Positions 10,598-21,438 of a stretch of 64,000 nt of DNA are shown here, one piece after another (position 1 is the stretch's first letter; each line of letters begins with the position of its first letter). Made by a program: the position numbers and the translations under genes. This stretch comes from Phascolomyces articulosus (taxonomy: Eukaryota > Mucoromycota > Mucoromycetes > Mucorales > Lichtheimiaceae): the NCBI GenBank assembly GCA_025677815.1, contig JAIXMP010000032.1, positions 62,001 to 126,000 of the forward strand. Direction: 5' to 3'. The notes below the pieces were generated by a model, which was given only the letters and a program-made list of their open reading frames with translations, had not been told where the DNA came from and searched no databases.

Positions 10598-12331
10598 TTA
10601 CTGAATGACAAACGTCTTCTCTGGCACTTCTTTTTCATAACCAGCAAAGAAATATTCTGGTCTAGTTATTGTACAAACACCAATTGACTTGTAATAATCG
10701 CCATTAGTTCTAACCACTGGGTATGCTTTATGTTTAATATTGCCCAAACTATGCTCAAAAGCTACTTCTGTAAGAATCGCGTATTGAGCAGAAGGATCAG
10801 CGTTTTCTGTTATCGAAAATTCCATACGTGTGTAGTCAGATACTTGTGCATTATCCTTGTACCAGAATAAGTGATCCTTGCTGATAGGCATAAATAAGGA
10901 CAACCAATTTAATTCTTTTCTGGAAATAATACGCATCGTGTCTTCGTTATGCCGCTGGACTAATTTTCCATTTGTTTTGATAAAATCAAAAGCAAGAAGA
11001 GGTATTTTTTTAGGTTCGTCACATCCTGGCAATTGCACTTCAATAGCAAGTGTAAAAACAATTCTGTCGCTTTTCGTAGTATCATTGCCATCACTATCCA
11101 AAAGTGCACTGGGTAAGGGTGGCAAATCTTCATGCTGCAAAGAAATAAACGAGTTATTTTTATTGACATGATTCATAGATGGAATATAAGATGAGCAATG
11201 GATTTTCATTGAACGACCATCGACACTGTAGTTTTTGAACGAGGTTTTCCATAATCCACCTGAAAAATGATTCAAATCATGTTCTCCTTCAACTCCAGTC
11301 CAAGAGGGCAAGTCATAGTTTCGAATAGGAATGAGTGATCCGTTCTGTTGTTGTTGCTCTTGTTGTTGGTTATCAGCTGATGGTGAAGTATTAAAGCTGC
11401 TTCTTTCTACAATACGTTTATAATCTTCATCACGGCCAAAGTAGAGAATAGAAAGGTCGTGTCTTGCTAGTATGCCATAGAATTTGATTAAGAAATCAAG
11501 TATCGGCTGATCATAACCAACAGTAATTTGATCCATAAGTTCTGGGAAAAGATTGGCAATTGCAAATACACGATCATGTTCTTTGGTAGTTCTGCGTGTA
11601 TGTGCATAATATAAGACTGTACTGACATTCCATAATGATGGTTTACTGACAAGATCTCCCAAAGCAGTCCACTGAACGGCAGTATGCCACCACATATATG
11701 TATCTTGACCAACAAACAATAAATTAGACGACATTAGGCCTTCTTCAAGAGTCCAGATACGTCTCATCCAATCGGAGTGCATCAGGTTGACAGAACCCAT
11801 ACCACGATGTGTTTCACCACCTTGGGTCCATATTTCAGTTTGTAATTCAGGCACCAGGGCAATTGTGCAGTGAGCGTGGCTATAAATGACATGCATTCGT
11901 TTCATTTCACGATACTTTTCCTTCTTGTTATTTTGGTCAATACACATCTGGTCAAACCAAATATATTTAATATTAAAATCCTTGCAAAGTTGTTGAATAA
12001 CGCCTTCAAACTTGACTTCTTTGACTTTATCTGGGAATATAATCTTGTGTTTTCCTTTATCCACACGTAAACTTTTGCCTGTGACATTATTGACGATATT
12101 ATTCTCACCACACCAGGACCAAGAATATGATAATGCGCAGTATCCCTCATTGATGGATGCTCCATCCACCACTTGCATATCGGATACACGAACAAGTTTT
12201 GCAGGCATGCAGTCCTCGCCTTCTGGCTTTGGTGTGGTAAAAGAAATCAATTTTGGTGGACCAGAATGTCGTTGAATAGTAAACGATTCTTCGTCTATAT
12301 AGTATTGATTTGTTTCGTAAGTGACATACAT
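10598..12331 (-). CDS. HET-domain protein, copy 2
   Basis: Single exon, 577 residues, collinear with copy 1 over its full length. HET motifs are CALSYSWSWCGENN, IKYIWFDQMCIDQNNKKEK, MRRIWTLEEGLMSS and KEHDRVFAIANLFPEL. Residues encoded by 10990-11555 are identical to copy 1 at the DNA level, whereas the N-terminal HET part is visibly diverged (roughly one base in five in parts) and the C-terminal end differs moderately. It ends in FVIQ. The most variable part relative to copy 1, besides the HET domain, is the segment just after the identical tract (FIKTNGKLVQRHNEDTM). Function is predicted as for copy 1; substrate, partner and trigger are unknown. Confidence 0.85.
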   Translation of the reverse strand: MYVTYETNQYYIDEESFTIQRHSGPPKLISFTTPKPEGEDCMPAKLVRVSDMQVVDGASINEGYCALSYSWSWCGENNIVNNVTGKSLRVDKGKHKIIFPDKVKEVKFEGVIQQLCKDFNIKYIWFDQMCIDQNNKKEKYREMKRMHVIYSHAHCTIALVPELQTEIWTQGGETHRGMGSVNLMHSDWMRRIWTLEEGLMSSNLLFVGQDTYMWWHTAVQWTALGDLVSKPSLWNVSTVLYYAHTRRTTKEHDRVFAIANLFPELMDQITVGYDQPILDFLIKFYGILARHDLSILYFGRDEDYKRIVERSSFNTSPSADNQQQEQQQQNGSLIPIRNYDLPSWTGVEGEHDLNHFSGGLWKTSFKNYSVDGRSMKIHCSSYIPSMNHVNKNNSFISLQHEDLPPLPSALLDSDGNDTTKSDRIVFTLAIEVQLPGCDEPKKIPLLAFDFIKTNGKLVQRHNEDTMRIISRKELNWLSLFMPISKDHLFWYKDNAQVSDYTRMEFSITENADPSAQYAILTEVAFEHSLGNIKHKAYPVVRTNGDYYKSIGVCTITRPEYFFAGYEKEVPEKTFVIQ

Positions 12332-13435
12332 ATTTTTTTAGTATATTTGCTATATGGTATAATATATATATATAAAGATGGAGGAGTAAAAAAGAAAAAA
12401 TGAAAGGAGAAAAAGAAAAGGAAAAGTAGATATCTTGCGCACCTAGTGATATATTTATATAGTTTAACCTTCGTATCCCTGTGTAGTGTACGGTGTAACA
12501 TCTTGAAAAGAGTAATTTTATAAAAACTAAAGTTACACATCGTTATCCCAATGATGAGAAAGAAAAACTCAAGGACAGGGTATGTTGTTGTACACATCAA
12601 CAAAAGCACATTGTATGTTACAAACTTACACGGTATCGAGTTTAAGATGACTTGCTCTTGCCTTAGACCAACGTTATTCAGTCAGAACAAGTTAAATTGC
12701 CGCTACACCACAATAATTCAAGAAGTGTATAATTTATATTCACAAACAAGTATGATAGCACCAACTATTTATAGCAGAGAATAATAGTTGCTTTATCAGG
12801 GAAATTAGCGTTACCAAAGAAAATGTTACATTTTTTTTACTTTCCTTCCTTAAAATTTCGAAAAGTACCTAATAACTTCATATTCTTTCTGTTCATTATT
12901 CATCATCCATATGTATGAAAATTTATTTTATAATATTTATTGTTCAGATATTGCTCGAATTGTGGAATAAAAAAAAGTTACAAAATGACATACCAGTTAA
13001 TAGATCAGTTTCGAAAATTTCGGTCAATTCAAGAGTGCATACACCATACCTGGAAGTGAAAATGATTGTTAAGGAATCTTTGAAAAAAAATCTAGGGAGA
13101 AATAATACCAAGATTTATATTCATCTCATAAGGTATTTTTATTAGAAGTGTTTCACCGTTAAAGAAAGATTGATAGTTTTCGTGTTTAAATGTGTTTTTT
13201 TTTCAATGAGAGCAATATCTTTTGTCTCTTTCTATATTAATTAGCAATGATATAAATTGATTGCTATACTCGAGTAATACGGTGTTTTTGTACATATTTC
13301 GACATTAGTAATTTCTGTATTAAATATACTTATTACCTTGATAAAAACACATTTACTGTTGTATCATAAGAATATACAATAATTTATGTTCTATGTAAAA
13401 AAAAGGGGGAGGACTACAGCTAAATACCAGTAATT
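12332..13435. other. Spacer between HET copies 2 and 3, no gene seen
   Basis: This spacer contains a (TA)n run just upstream of copy 2 and the 3' flank of copy 3. A short stretch around 12480-12520 (tgtagtgtacggtgtaacat) resembles one upstream of copy 3 near 15425-15480, so part of the 5' flank seems to have been duplicated with the genes. No coding sequence supported. Confidence 0.45.
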
Positions 13436-15268
13436 CTATTGGATAATAAACGTTTTTACTTTGCCATTGCCATATCCAGAAAAAAAATTCCCAGAAGGTC
13501 CAGTTATCTCCAAAATACCAATTGCCTTGTAATGACCCACATCAGTTGCCTTGACTACCGGATAAGAAATTGTATGCATGGAACTATCTTGAAAAGGTAT
13601 CCCAGTAAGAATAGCGTACTGAATGGAATAATCTACTGCTAATTCTTCTGTTAACGAAAAACTGATATCATGATAAGACTCATCAATCATCCAGAATACA
13701 CATTCCTTGTTGATAGGTATAAAAACCGACAAGAGTTTCAATTTTTGATTGATTTCAGAAAGACAGTTTTCGCCGTCCTCCCATTTTTCAGTTGTAAAGT
13801 AAAAGTCGGCACTTGCAACGAATATATTCCTGAATTCAAGGCATCCCGGTAATTGAACTTGAATATTAAGTGAAGCACTAAAAGTCTCTGATTCCATTCT
13901 CTTATCATCACCGCTTTCAAAAATTATGATGTTTGGCTTCCTTTCGAGTATGTTGGGTGGCGGTAAGGGCGGTAGATCTTCGAGTTGTTGGAAAAAGTTG
14001 AAGGAGGAATTGTTGTTGACAGGATCCTTTATGATTGATGGAACATAGGTACAACTATTAATTTTCATTGTGCGGCCGTTGATGGTATAATTTTTGAATG
14101 GAGTGCTCAAGAAATCGCCATCAAAATGATATACATTCCTAAAATAATGTTCTCCCGCCACGCCTGTCCAAGAGGGTAGATCATATTGCCTAATAGGAAT
14201 GAAAGAATCAATATTTTGCTGATGCTGCCGTTTATCGCCATTAGTAGCTGGTGAAGCACTGTTGTTGCTTGTACGGAGTTTGTTCTCTTCCCATTGTATG
14301 GTGTAGTTATATTCAGCAAAACTACCAAAGCAGAGGATGGAAAGGTCTTTTCTTGCCAGCTCGCCATAGAATTGGATCAATAAATCATCTATGGGTTGGT
14401 CATAACTGAATTTAAAATTGTCTATTATTCCAGGAAAAAGATTGGCAAGTGCGAAAACGCGATCATGCTTTCTGGTTGTATTGCGTGAGTGTGCATAATG
14501 TAATATAAGACCAACATTCCAAGTGGGTGGTTTTTTTATAAAAACATCCAATGTAGTCCAGTTAAGAGCTGTATACCACCACATATATATGTCTTGGCCA
14601 ACAAACAATAAATTCGGTGACAGAAGGCCTTCTTCAAGAGTCCAAATACGTCCCATCCAATCGGAATGCTTGAGACTCATTGTACCCACACCACGATACG
14701 TTTTACCACCATGAGACCAAACTTCAGTTTGTAATTCAGGTACTAGTGCCACCGTGCAATGTGCATGACTATAAATTATATGCATTCGTTTCATCTCGCG
14801 ACGTCTTTCCTCCATGTTATCTTGGTCAATACACATTTGATCGAACCAAATATACTTGATGTTAAAGTCCTTGCAAAGTTGTTGGATAATGGCTTCAAAT
14901 TTGACTCGTTTTACTTTGGGGCCGAGAACGCGTTTGCGACCTCTTGATTTGGGTCTAATTGTTTTGGGTGGGAATACAATTTTGTGTTTTCCTTTATCTA
15001 TACGCATGACTTTGCCGGTGATATCGTTGGTGATATTATTTTCGCCACACCAGCTCCATGAATAAGAGAGAGCACAATATCCTTCATTGATGGACGAACC
15101 CTTCACTACTTTCATATCGGATACTCGAACAAGTTTGGCTGGCATACAGTCCTCGCCTTCTGGCTTAGGTATTGTAGAAGAAATCAATTTTGGTGGCTCA
15201 GAGTGTCGTTTTACTGTAAAGGATTCATCGTCTATATAGTATTGGTTCGTCTCGTAAGAAACGTACAT
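13436..15268 (-). CDS. HET-domain protein, copy 3 (diverged, basic insert)
   Basis: Single exon, 610 residues, the most diverged of the tandem trio. It keeps CALSYSWSWCGENN, IKYIWFDQMCIDQDNMEE, MGRIWTLEEGLLSPNLLFVG and KHDRVFALANLFPGI. Compared with copies 1 and 2 it has an insertion at about residues 98-118 containing KSRGRKRVLGPKVKR, which splits the HET domain between its first and second motifs and looks like a nuclear-localisation or nucleic-acid-binding patch. The C-terminal half aligns with the others in spacing (motifs YDLPSWTGVAGEH, LPPLPP, YPVVKATDVGHYKAIG) and again ends in FIIQ. It shows no long identity with the other two, so it has escaped the recent conversion. Confidence 0.83.
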   Translation of the reverse strand: MYVSYETNQYYIDDESFTVKRHSEPPKLISSTIPKPEGEDCMPAKLVRVSDMKVVKGSSINEGYCALSYSWSWCGENNITNDITGKVMRIDKGKHKIVFPPKTIRPKSRGRKRVLGPKVKRVKFEAIIQQLCKDFNIKYIWFDQMCIDQDNMEERRREMKRMHIIYSHAHCTVALVPELQTEVWSHGGKTYRGVGTMSLKHSDWMGRIWTLEEGLLSPNLLFVGQDIYMWWYTALNWTTLDVFIKKPPTWNVGLILHYAHSRNTTRKHDRVFALANLFPGIIDNFKFSYDQPIDDLLIQFYGELARKDLSILCFGSFAEYNYTIQWEENKLRTSNNSASPATNGDKRQHQQNIDSFIPIRQYDLPSWTGVAGEHYFRNVYHFDGDFLSTPFKNYTINGRTMKINSCTYVPSIIKDPVNNNSSFNFFQQLEDLPPLPPPNILERKPNIIIFESGDDKRMESETFSASLNIQVQLPGCLEFRNIFVASADFYFTTEKWEDGENCLSEINQKLKLLSVFIPINKECVFWMIDESYHDISFSLTEELAVDYSIQYAILTGIPFQDSSMHTISYPVVKATDVGHYKAIGILEITGPSGNFFSGYGNGKVKTFIIQ

Positions 15269-16197
15269 TATGTTTTTTTCGTATTATACTTCTTCTTGCT
15301 GTTATATAGAGAAGATAATAATAAATTAAAAGATGAAAAAAAAAACAAAGGGAAAAGAAATGAAATGACGACTCTCAAGTATCTTGGTGATAAATTTATT
15401 TATATATTTAAGTTATAGTTCTGTGTAGCTTTGTATAACGTAGTATGTCGTTTAACAACAGTGTTGTGTAACTTCTTGGAGAGGAGAACAGCCATAATGC
15501 AGAGCTACTGTTATTTCAATAGGGATGGTTTAAATATGAAATATTATTCGAGAATAATAAAAACGTTACATGTACGTAAAACTTATTTATTACTCTTGCT
15601 TGAAGGTCTGGCACTCTATTAGTTAATGGAGTTGAGCAAAGAGCTTATTATACACATCTAGCAGTGTGTTCTATTAAATATCCCAATGAAAAATAAACCA
15701 TCCATTGAATAATATTTTTTTAAAAAAAATAGGTCAATATAGATATACCTATTATGCATGAATCAGAACTTTGTATAGATTATATGGAATAACAAGGTTT
15801 TTTTTCTCCTGTAGCTCTGGGATTATTATGTATTCTCTCACACGTTTATTTTCAACACAAAGTGGGGCATAGATCAATAACGATCACTGAGACTGTCAAA
15901 AACTGTCGAGTGGTTTATAATATAGCAACCAATGAGAAAAAAAGAACGTAGGAGTAAGTTATTGATTTTCGTTACTAGATTTTAGGCCTTTTTTTTTTTT
16001 ATATAAAATTGACACGACACGTTGGATCGCGTGCTTTTTTAAACACCAAAAACCAAAAGGCTGTGTGTGAAAAAGAAGGAACGCGTCTAAAAAAAAATTG
16101 AGGGACCAAAAAAAAAGAGAAGTTTGTGTGCGAGTGTGTTCTTTTCTTTTTACTTACACCTTAAAAAAAACTTTTTTTTTCCAAAAAAAACAAAAAA
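15269..16197. other. Divergent intergenic region between HET copy 3 and the WD40 gene
   Basis: It contains the promoters of two divergently transcribed genes. No coding sequence was found. The right half has long T and A runs and a TATA-like box, listed separately. Confidence 0.5.
16002..16008 (+). promoter_or_regulatory. TATA-like box upstream of WD40 gene
   Basis: TATAAAA follows a run of more than ten T residues, about 190 bp before the ATG at 16198. Position and sequence suit a core promoter, but the start site is not known. Confidence 0.35.
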
Positions 16198-18602
16198 ATG
16201 TCAGAGCACAGTGAACAAGACATTGTTGTTGATGGTGATGCTTCTTCACCTACCACCACAAAGACAACTATGGATGAATACAAAGACATGGACGAAATCG
16301 ATACTGATGATTTATTGGACGAAGCAGAGATCACGTTAAAACAACCCAAAAAAACCTTGACCAAACGAAAAAGCAAAACTGGATCCACCCTTACCACTAC
16401 TAGTACGACGCGTCGTTCTACACGTAAATCAACCACTACAGCGACAGCCACAGCAGAGAAAAAAAAATCAACACGTAAAGGCAAACAAGTGATACTTCCC
16501 CCACCTGAAGATCTTGAACAAGCCAATAAAAGCAAAAAGAAACAAAAAGAAAAAGTACCTGTTCCCGAATTCAACAAAGAACGGTGTCAATCATTAACAC
16601 AATCCAACCCTGATTCATTTTGGCAGTTTCATGCCGATAGTGGGTATGGCATGATTAATCAAATGAATGATACCTCGTCATTGACCCCAGTACCTACCAA
16701 TATGAGTGATCAAGCCGCCATTACAAGCATGACTTTATCCAGTGATGGCACATTATTGGCTACGTTTTCCAATATTGGAGCTGTCAAGATTTGGGATATT
16801 GAAAATGATTTTAAGTTGGTACGCAAATTACGTGATATTGAAGAAGTCAATATCGATGAATTTTATTGTGGCAAGTTTGCCTCGGAAAGTCAAGAATTGT
16901 TGGTCACAGGTGGAAAACTCAAGGATCGTCATCGATGGTCGAATGAAGATGAAGATAATCATATTTTACGATGTCCTATCAAGGTAGAAATAAAAGGAGA
17001 GGGAGGGGATTTTCGAAAGGTGCGGGAGAAAGAGGGTAAAAAGAGGGTAAAAACATGAACACACACTAAGAAAAAAAAATATATGTATGATTTACCATAG
17101 ATTTTCAGCATTGAAGAAAATAAAGTATTGAGCAAATTGGAAGGACATATGGAAGAAATTCTCTGTATCAAATCACTGAAATTTGATAATGGCAATTATT
17201 ACATTTCAACAAGTCAAGATGGTTATATTATAAAATGGCATGTGGAAGAGGATTGGATGTAAGTTTGTTTTTTTTTCTATTCTTTAATTTCATATTTTAA
17301 TCATCAACACTCTGTGTGTAGGGGGCATGATGGTGTGGTTGGGTTTGGGATCGAATAAATAAAAAGGATGAGCATATATCATCCTCTTCATCCAAATGAT
17401 TAAACTAATATAATAAACCACGACTCATTGGCATGATGGGGTGGGACGACTTTATTTATAGAACATTAAAAGAATCAACACGTATGGAAGATGGCGAAAC
17501 ATGCATGGCATTTACTGTTTCATTTTTACCCAATACTGGCAACAAATATTTCATGGCAGCATGTGATGAACATTTACGTCTTTATGATTTTGAAGAAGCA
17601 CAGTTATTACGCACATTTAATGAACTTTATTCTTCGTATTGTGATTGTGGTAAATTTATCACATGGTTGGATGAACCTGGTCGTATTCAAGAACAAGAAG
17701 AGGAAGAGAACGATGTCAATGTGGATAAAATGGAAGAAGATACAAAAGCTCCTTACAGTTACTTTATTAGTCGTGGTGCTGAAATGTGTGATGTGGATGA
17801 AGGCGTGTGTAAGTAATTGCTAAGTTTGCAATATTTTTACTCTTTTTTTCACATGCTAACACTGCCAATTTCATTTCTATTCTCACAATATATATATCGC
17901 TTAGCATCTATACCAAATACTTGTACATTACACAAATTGGTGTATCCAACAGAAACAGGTGGTCAATTTCAACTTGAAACTGTAAAGAAATTTAAACATG
18001 AAGAGTAAGTTGTGTTGTGTATGTGGTGTGTGTGAACATACATATAAAGAAAGAACAACCCCCATTTGATTTTTTTTTTCACTCACGAAACATATAAATG
18101 TATATATTTTATATTAGTTATCATGCCAATTCATGGTTAGTGAAAATCACATCGAATGGTCGATATATTCTTGCACCCACGATCTATGGTCAGATCTTTG
18201 TGTTCAATATACTCACGGGTCAAGTTACTGCCATTCTCAAAGAGCATGAAGGTAAACATAGTAGCACGATGACTATTTGATAATCTTGATTCAAGAGGAG
18301 AGAATAATTTTTTTTATTAATATCCGAGTGTACATGTTATGTACAACAAAAAACAATTATTATTATTATTATTATTAGACCTTGAAGTCCGTGATGTAAT
18401 TTTCCATCCTTATCGACCTTTAATCTTTTCAAGTGGTGATGGTAATGTCATACTATCATTTCTCATTTTATTATCAAATGAAGTAGGGAATGTATATTTG
18501 CTGATATATCTTTTATAAATAGATGGTTTTGTAAAAGTATATTCATATAAAGCAACAACGGTAGACGAAGAAGCGGATTTGGATGTTGGCATGTCATCAT
18601 AA
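16198..18602 (+). CDS. WD40-repeat protein with charged N-terminal tail
   Basis: Spliced model: 16198-16983, 17101-17258, 17462-17808, 17905-18004, 18118-18251, 18379-18441, 18523-18602. It gives 555 residues. Residues 1-130 are acidic then Lys/Arg/Ser/Thr-rich (KKTLTKRKSKTGS, KKKSTRKGK, KSKKKQKEK), looking like a disordered tail with nuclear-localisation signals. The remainder has WD40-type blades: LSSDGTLLATFSNIGAVKIW, a KLEGHMEEILCIK repeat with a GYIIKW strand, HEQ-like middle blades with an acidic loop (EEEENDVNVDKMEEDT), SWLVKITSNGRYILAPT, and a last blade with VIFHPYRPLIFSSGD and GFVKVYSYK. WD40 propellers are binding platforms. I do not recognise the specific orthologue; a chromatin or nuclear scaffold role is inferred from the basic tail only. 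Confidence 0.75.
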
Positions 18603-18976
18603 ATATAAAAAAAGAAATCAAAGAAATATATTATTCTATTTATCAAACTAACGAAAAAAAAAAAAAACTCAATCTCTGTTTCTTTCCATTGGTACTTTCT
18701 ATTTCATCCACAATTTATAAATACATTAAAAAATACACTCACACTCTCACTCACATTTACAACATAGCAAGCAATAACGACAACATATAACAAACACGTG
18801 CATTAGAAGTAAACACACACACACACACACATTGACATATTTTCACCGATTCACACACATGTATACACCCAAAAATAAAAATAAAAATATATAAAAATAA
18901 CAATAATATAAAAGATGTGAATAAGAATTGAGATAGAATTATTATTAATAAAAATAAAGATGGTTGTGTGTTGTTA
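18603..18976. repeat. Convergent intergenic region with (CA)n and A-rich runs
   Basis: Between two convergent genes. Contains a poly(A) run near 18655 and a CA microsatellite at about 18813-18831. No gene. Confidence 0.6.
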
Positions 18977-20714
18977 TTATTCCAAAGGTTTAATAGCCAA
19001 AAATGCATGTAAACCCATATAAGCTCTAGATTGTATAAGGTGTTGACGCGTTTCTTCTTGTACATGTCGAAAAGAATCATCTGAAAGATCCAAGGCACGT
19101 TTAAACCAAGGTGCTAATCCAATGATCTTTCCCATAAACAGATTAAGGGAAGCTGTCCCGATAGGTCCGCCCCAACCCAGCGGTATTTCACGATATTCAC
19201 TTTGTTGAATCTGGAAACCCAAGTCAGAAAGTCGCATATCCAATTTGGCTCCAGCAGAAATGTCTAATCCTTGCATTGAATAGAATTGTTCGACTAATAT
19301 ATGTATATATATGTTTGTTAGTATATATATATTCTGATTTATACGATAAACAAGTTGAGATAGGCTTACAGGAATCAATATGATGTCTTGGAACTGACGC
19401 GTCTTGTAAAGAGACCTATTGAAAAATTTAGATATCATCGACATTTTTTAAATAACCGATTATATTTGGTAATCATTTAATTATTAGGGGTCCTAGCTCG
19501 TTTCAGAAAAAAAAAACTTACACGCATATCTAAATCAATACATTGTAAACATCCACCAGGTTTTAATACACGTCGAAGTTCATTGAATACTTTTCTCCAT
19601 TCATCTGCTGTAAATGCTAATACCACAAATCTATACAAATCATAATAATAATAAAAAAGGTTAATATAAACAAAGATGTTATGAAAGGAAGAAACTAATA
19701 CAAAATTAATCATAAACTGGTTTTTTTTATTATCATTATAAAAAATGACAAAAAAAAAGTTAAACCTTACCTCATTTGTATAAAGTCTGAGATTTCAAAG
19801 AAGTTAAAAAAAAAAAAGTTTAAAAAAAGTAATTTAATAAAAATTTCCTCATGATATTCTTTTTTTCTTTTGTAACAATAAACCTAAGGTGTCACCATCC
19901 ATCATGATGGTGTTGATGTTGATGATGGAGGATCATATCTTATATATATCCCTATAAGGAAGAAGACTTACCAAAAGATTGATCAGGAAAAGGAATACCA
20001 TGTAAAACATTAGCTCGTCGAAATTGTAAATTAACAGGTCGAATATCTTTTGGCCAAACATCAGACATATCCACACCAGTAAATTGGGAATTATTATATT
20101 CCAAACTTGTTTCGCATAACCAAGTGGCTGGCCCGCAGCACACGTCAAGAATCGTAAGACCTCCACGTTGAAAATTTAAATGTTGAAAAGCTTCAGGTAA
20201 TACGTTGCTGTTGGGTGATGTTATGAACGAAGGAATAAAAACAGTTTAGTCAAGTCAGTAAAATAGGTTTCTGTACAACCTTAAAAATTGTTACTCCACA
20301 ACACATTTGGTTACCAGCCAAAAAGCTTACACAAAGACACAGACACTCACATCATCCTCTCATCATCATCATCACACAATAATCCCAGAAACTAATAAAA
20401 AAAACATCCCACACTATCCTTTTTTATATATAAAAATAATCCCAAAAATATCAAGAATAGAATGAATGATGTATTTACCATCCTAATAATTCTTTTGTTA
20501 CAAAATGTTGTTCATGAAGTCGATCGGATTCTTGTTCATCGCGTGGTAACATGTATCGACTGTCATGTTCATCATGATATAATCTTCCTTCAATTGTTCT
20601 TATAGGAGCTTCTTTATCATCATGATGTTGACGAGAGAGCATCGACCGAGGGTGGTTGCTACTATGCAAAGATCGGCTGTCGTCATCTGGGCATGATGAA
20701 AGGCAGCCACCCAT
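18977..20714 (-). CDS. SAM-dependent methyltransferase with MGGC N-terminus
   Basis: Spliced model on the minus strand: 20714-20479, 20207-19972, 19786-19771, 19630-19522, 19415-19370, 19293-18977. It gives 319 residues. The protein starts MGGCLSSC, a good N-myristoylation signal (Gly2, Ser6) with adjacent cysteines for palmitoylation, so attachment to a membrane is likely. Class I methyltransferase motifs follow a hydrophilic linker: LTILDVCCGPATWLCE (motif I, SAM binding), FTGVDMSD, FRRANVLHGIPFPDQSFD, and ELRRVLKPGGCLQCID. The third exon is only 16 nt, encoding the DFIQM junction; without it the frame is lost and the conserved SFDF(I/V)xMR segment is broken. The substrate is unknown. Similar stand-alone methyltransferases are common in early-diverging fungi. 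The model closes in frame, which supports each splice junction. Confidence 0.8.
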
Positions 20715-21438
20715 CGAGGAAATATATTTATTCTTGGGTTAAAGTTGGGGTTGAGATGTCAAGGGTCGAAGGGTTTCGCTCTTTATCAGTTTCTTATTTA
20801 TAAGATGAAATATATAAAGTTTTTTTTTTTTATTTTGTTGTTAAGCGGTTACTGATTAATCTATTTCGCTGGTGATGAAAAATAATATAATAAAAAAAAA
20901 AAAAGAAACGTCGAGAAGAGGTTGGATGATCGCCGTTGCCGTCGTCGTCGTTTATCTTCGTCGTCTTTATCGTTTCGTTGAATCTGTTTTTCAAGTTACT
21001 GAGTTCCTTATTGAAAAGGAGACTTTTGGGGTATATTGGAAAAGAAGAAAAAAAGAAAAAGAATAAAAAAACAAAGAAAGTGAAAAAAAAAAAAAGGAAA
21101 AAAGGAATCTAATAAAAAAGGAGCAAGCAAGTGTGAATTTGTTTAAAAATGCGTGTGTGAGGAGAGGGAAATCTCTTGTTACACAAGAGTATCTTCACGT
21201 TCTTCTTTAACTAAAAAATTCCATTTTATTTTCTCGAAATTTATTATTGCAAATTTTTTTATTATTTCAAATTCATAATTTTTTTTTATTGTTTTATTTA
21301 CACTCATTTTGGAGGATATTCAATTGATTAATTTGGTTTGATAAGGGAATACATTTGATTGAGATGATGATTATGATGCAAGTAGTAGAATAGAAAAGTA
21401 ACACTAGTAGCAAGTAATAGAAGAATATGATTTGATTA
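20715..21438. other. Intergenic region, no gene seen
   Basis: Promoter side of the methyltransferase and 3' flank of the exonuclease gene. It contains a GTC/TCG-rich stretch near 20930-20975 and A-rich DNA to 21120. The open frame at 20872-21066 is an Arg/Val-rich product of that simple sequence and is not supported. Confidence 0.5.

Noticed and set aside
20872..21066. 64-codon Arg/Val-rich frame
   Set aside because: It is produced by GTC/TCG simple sequence and A-runs in a promoter region.
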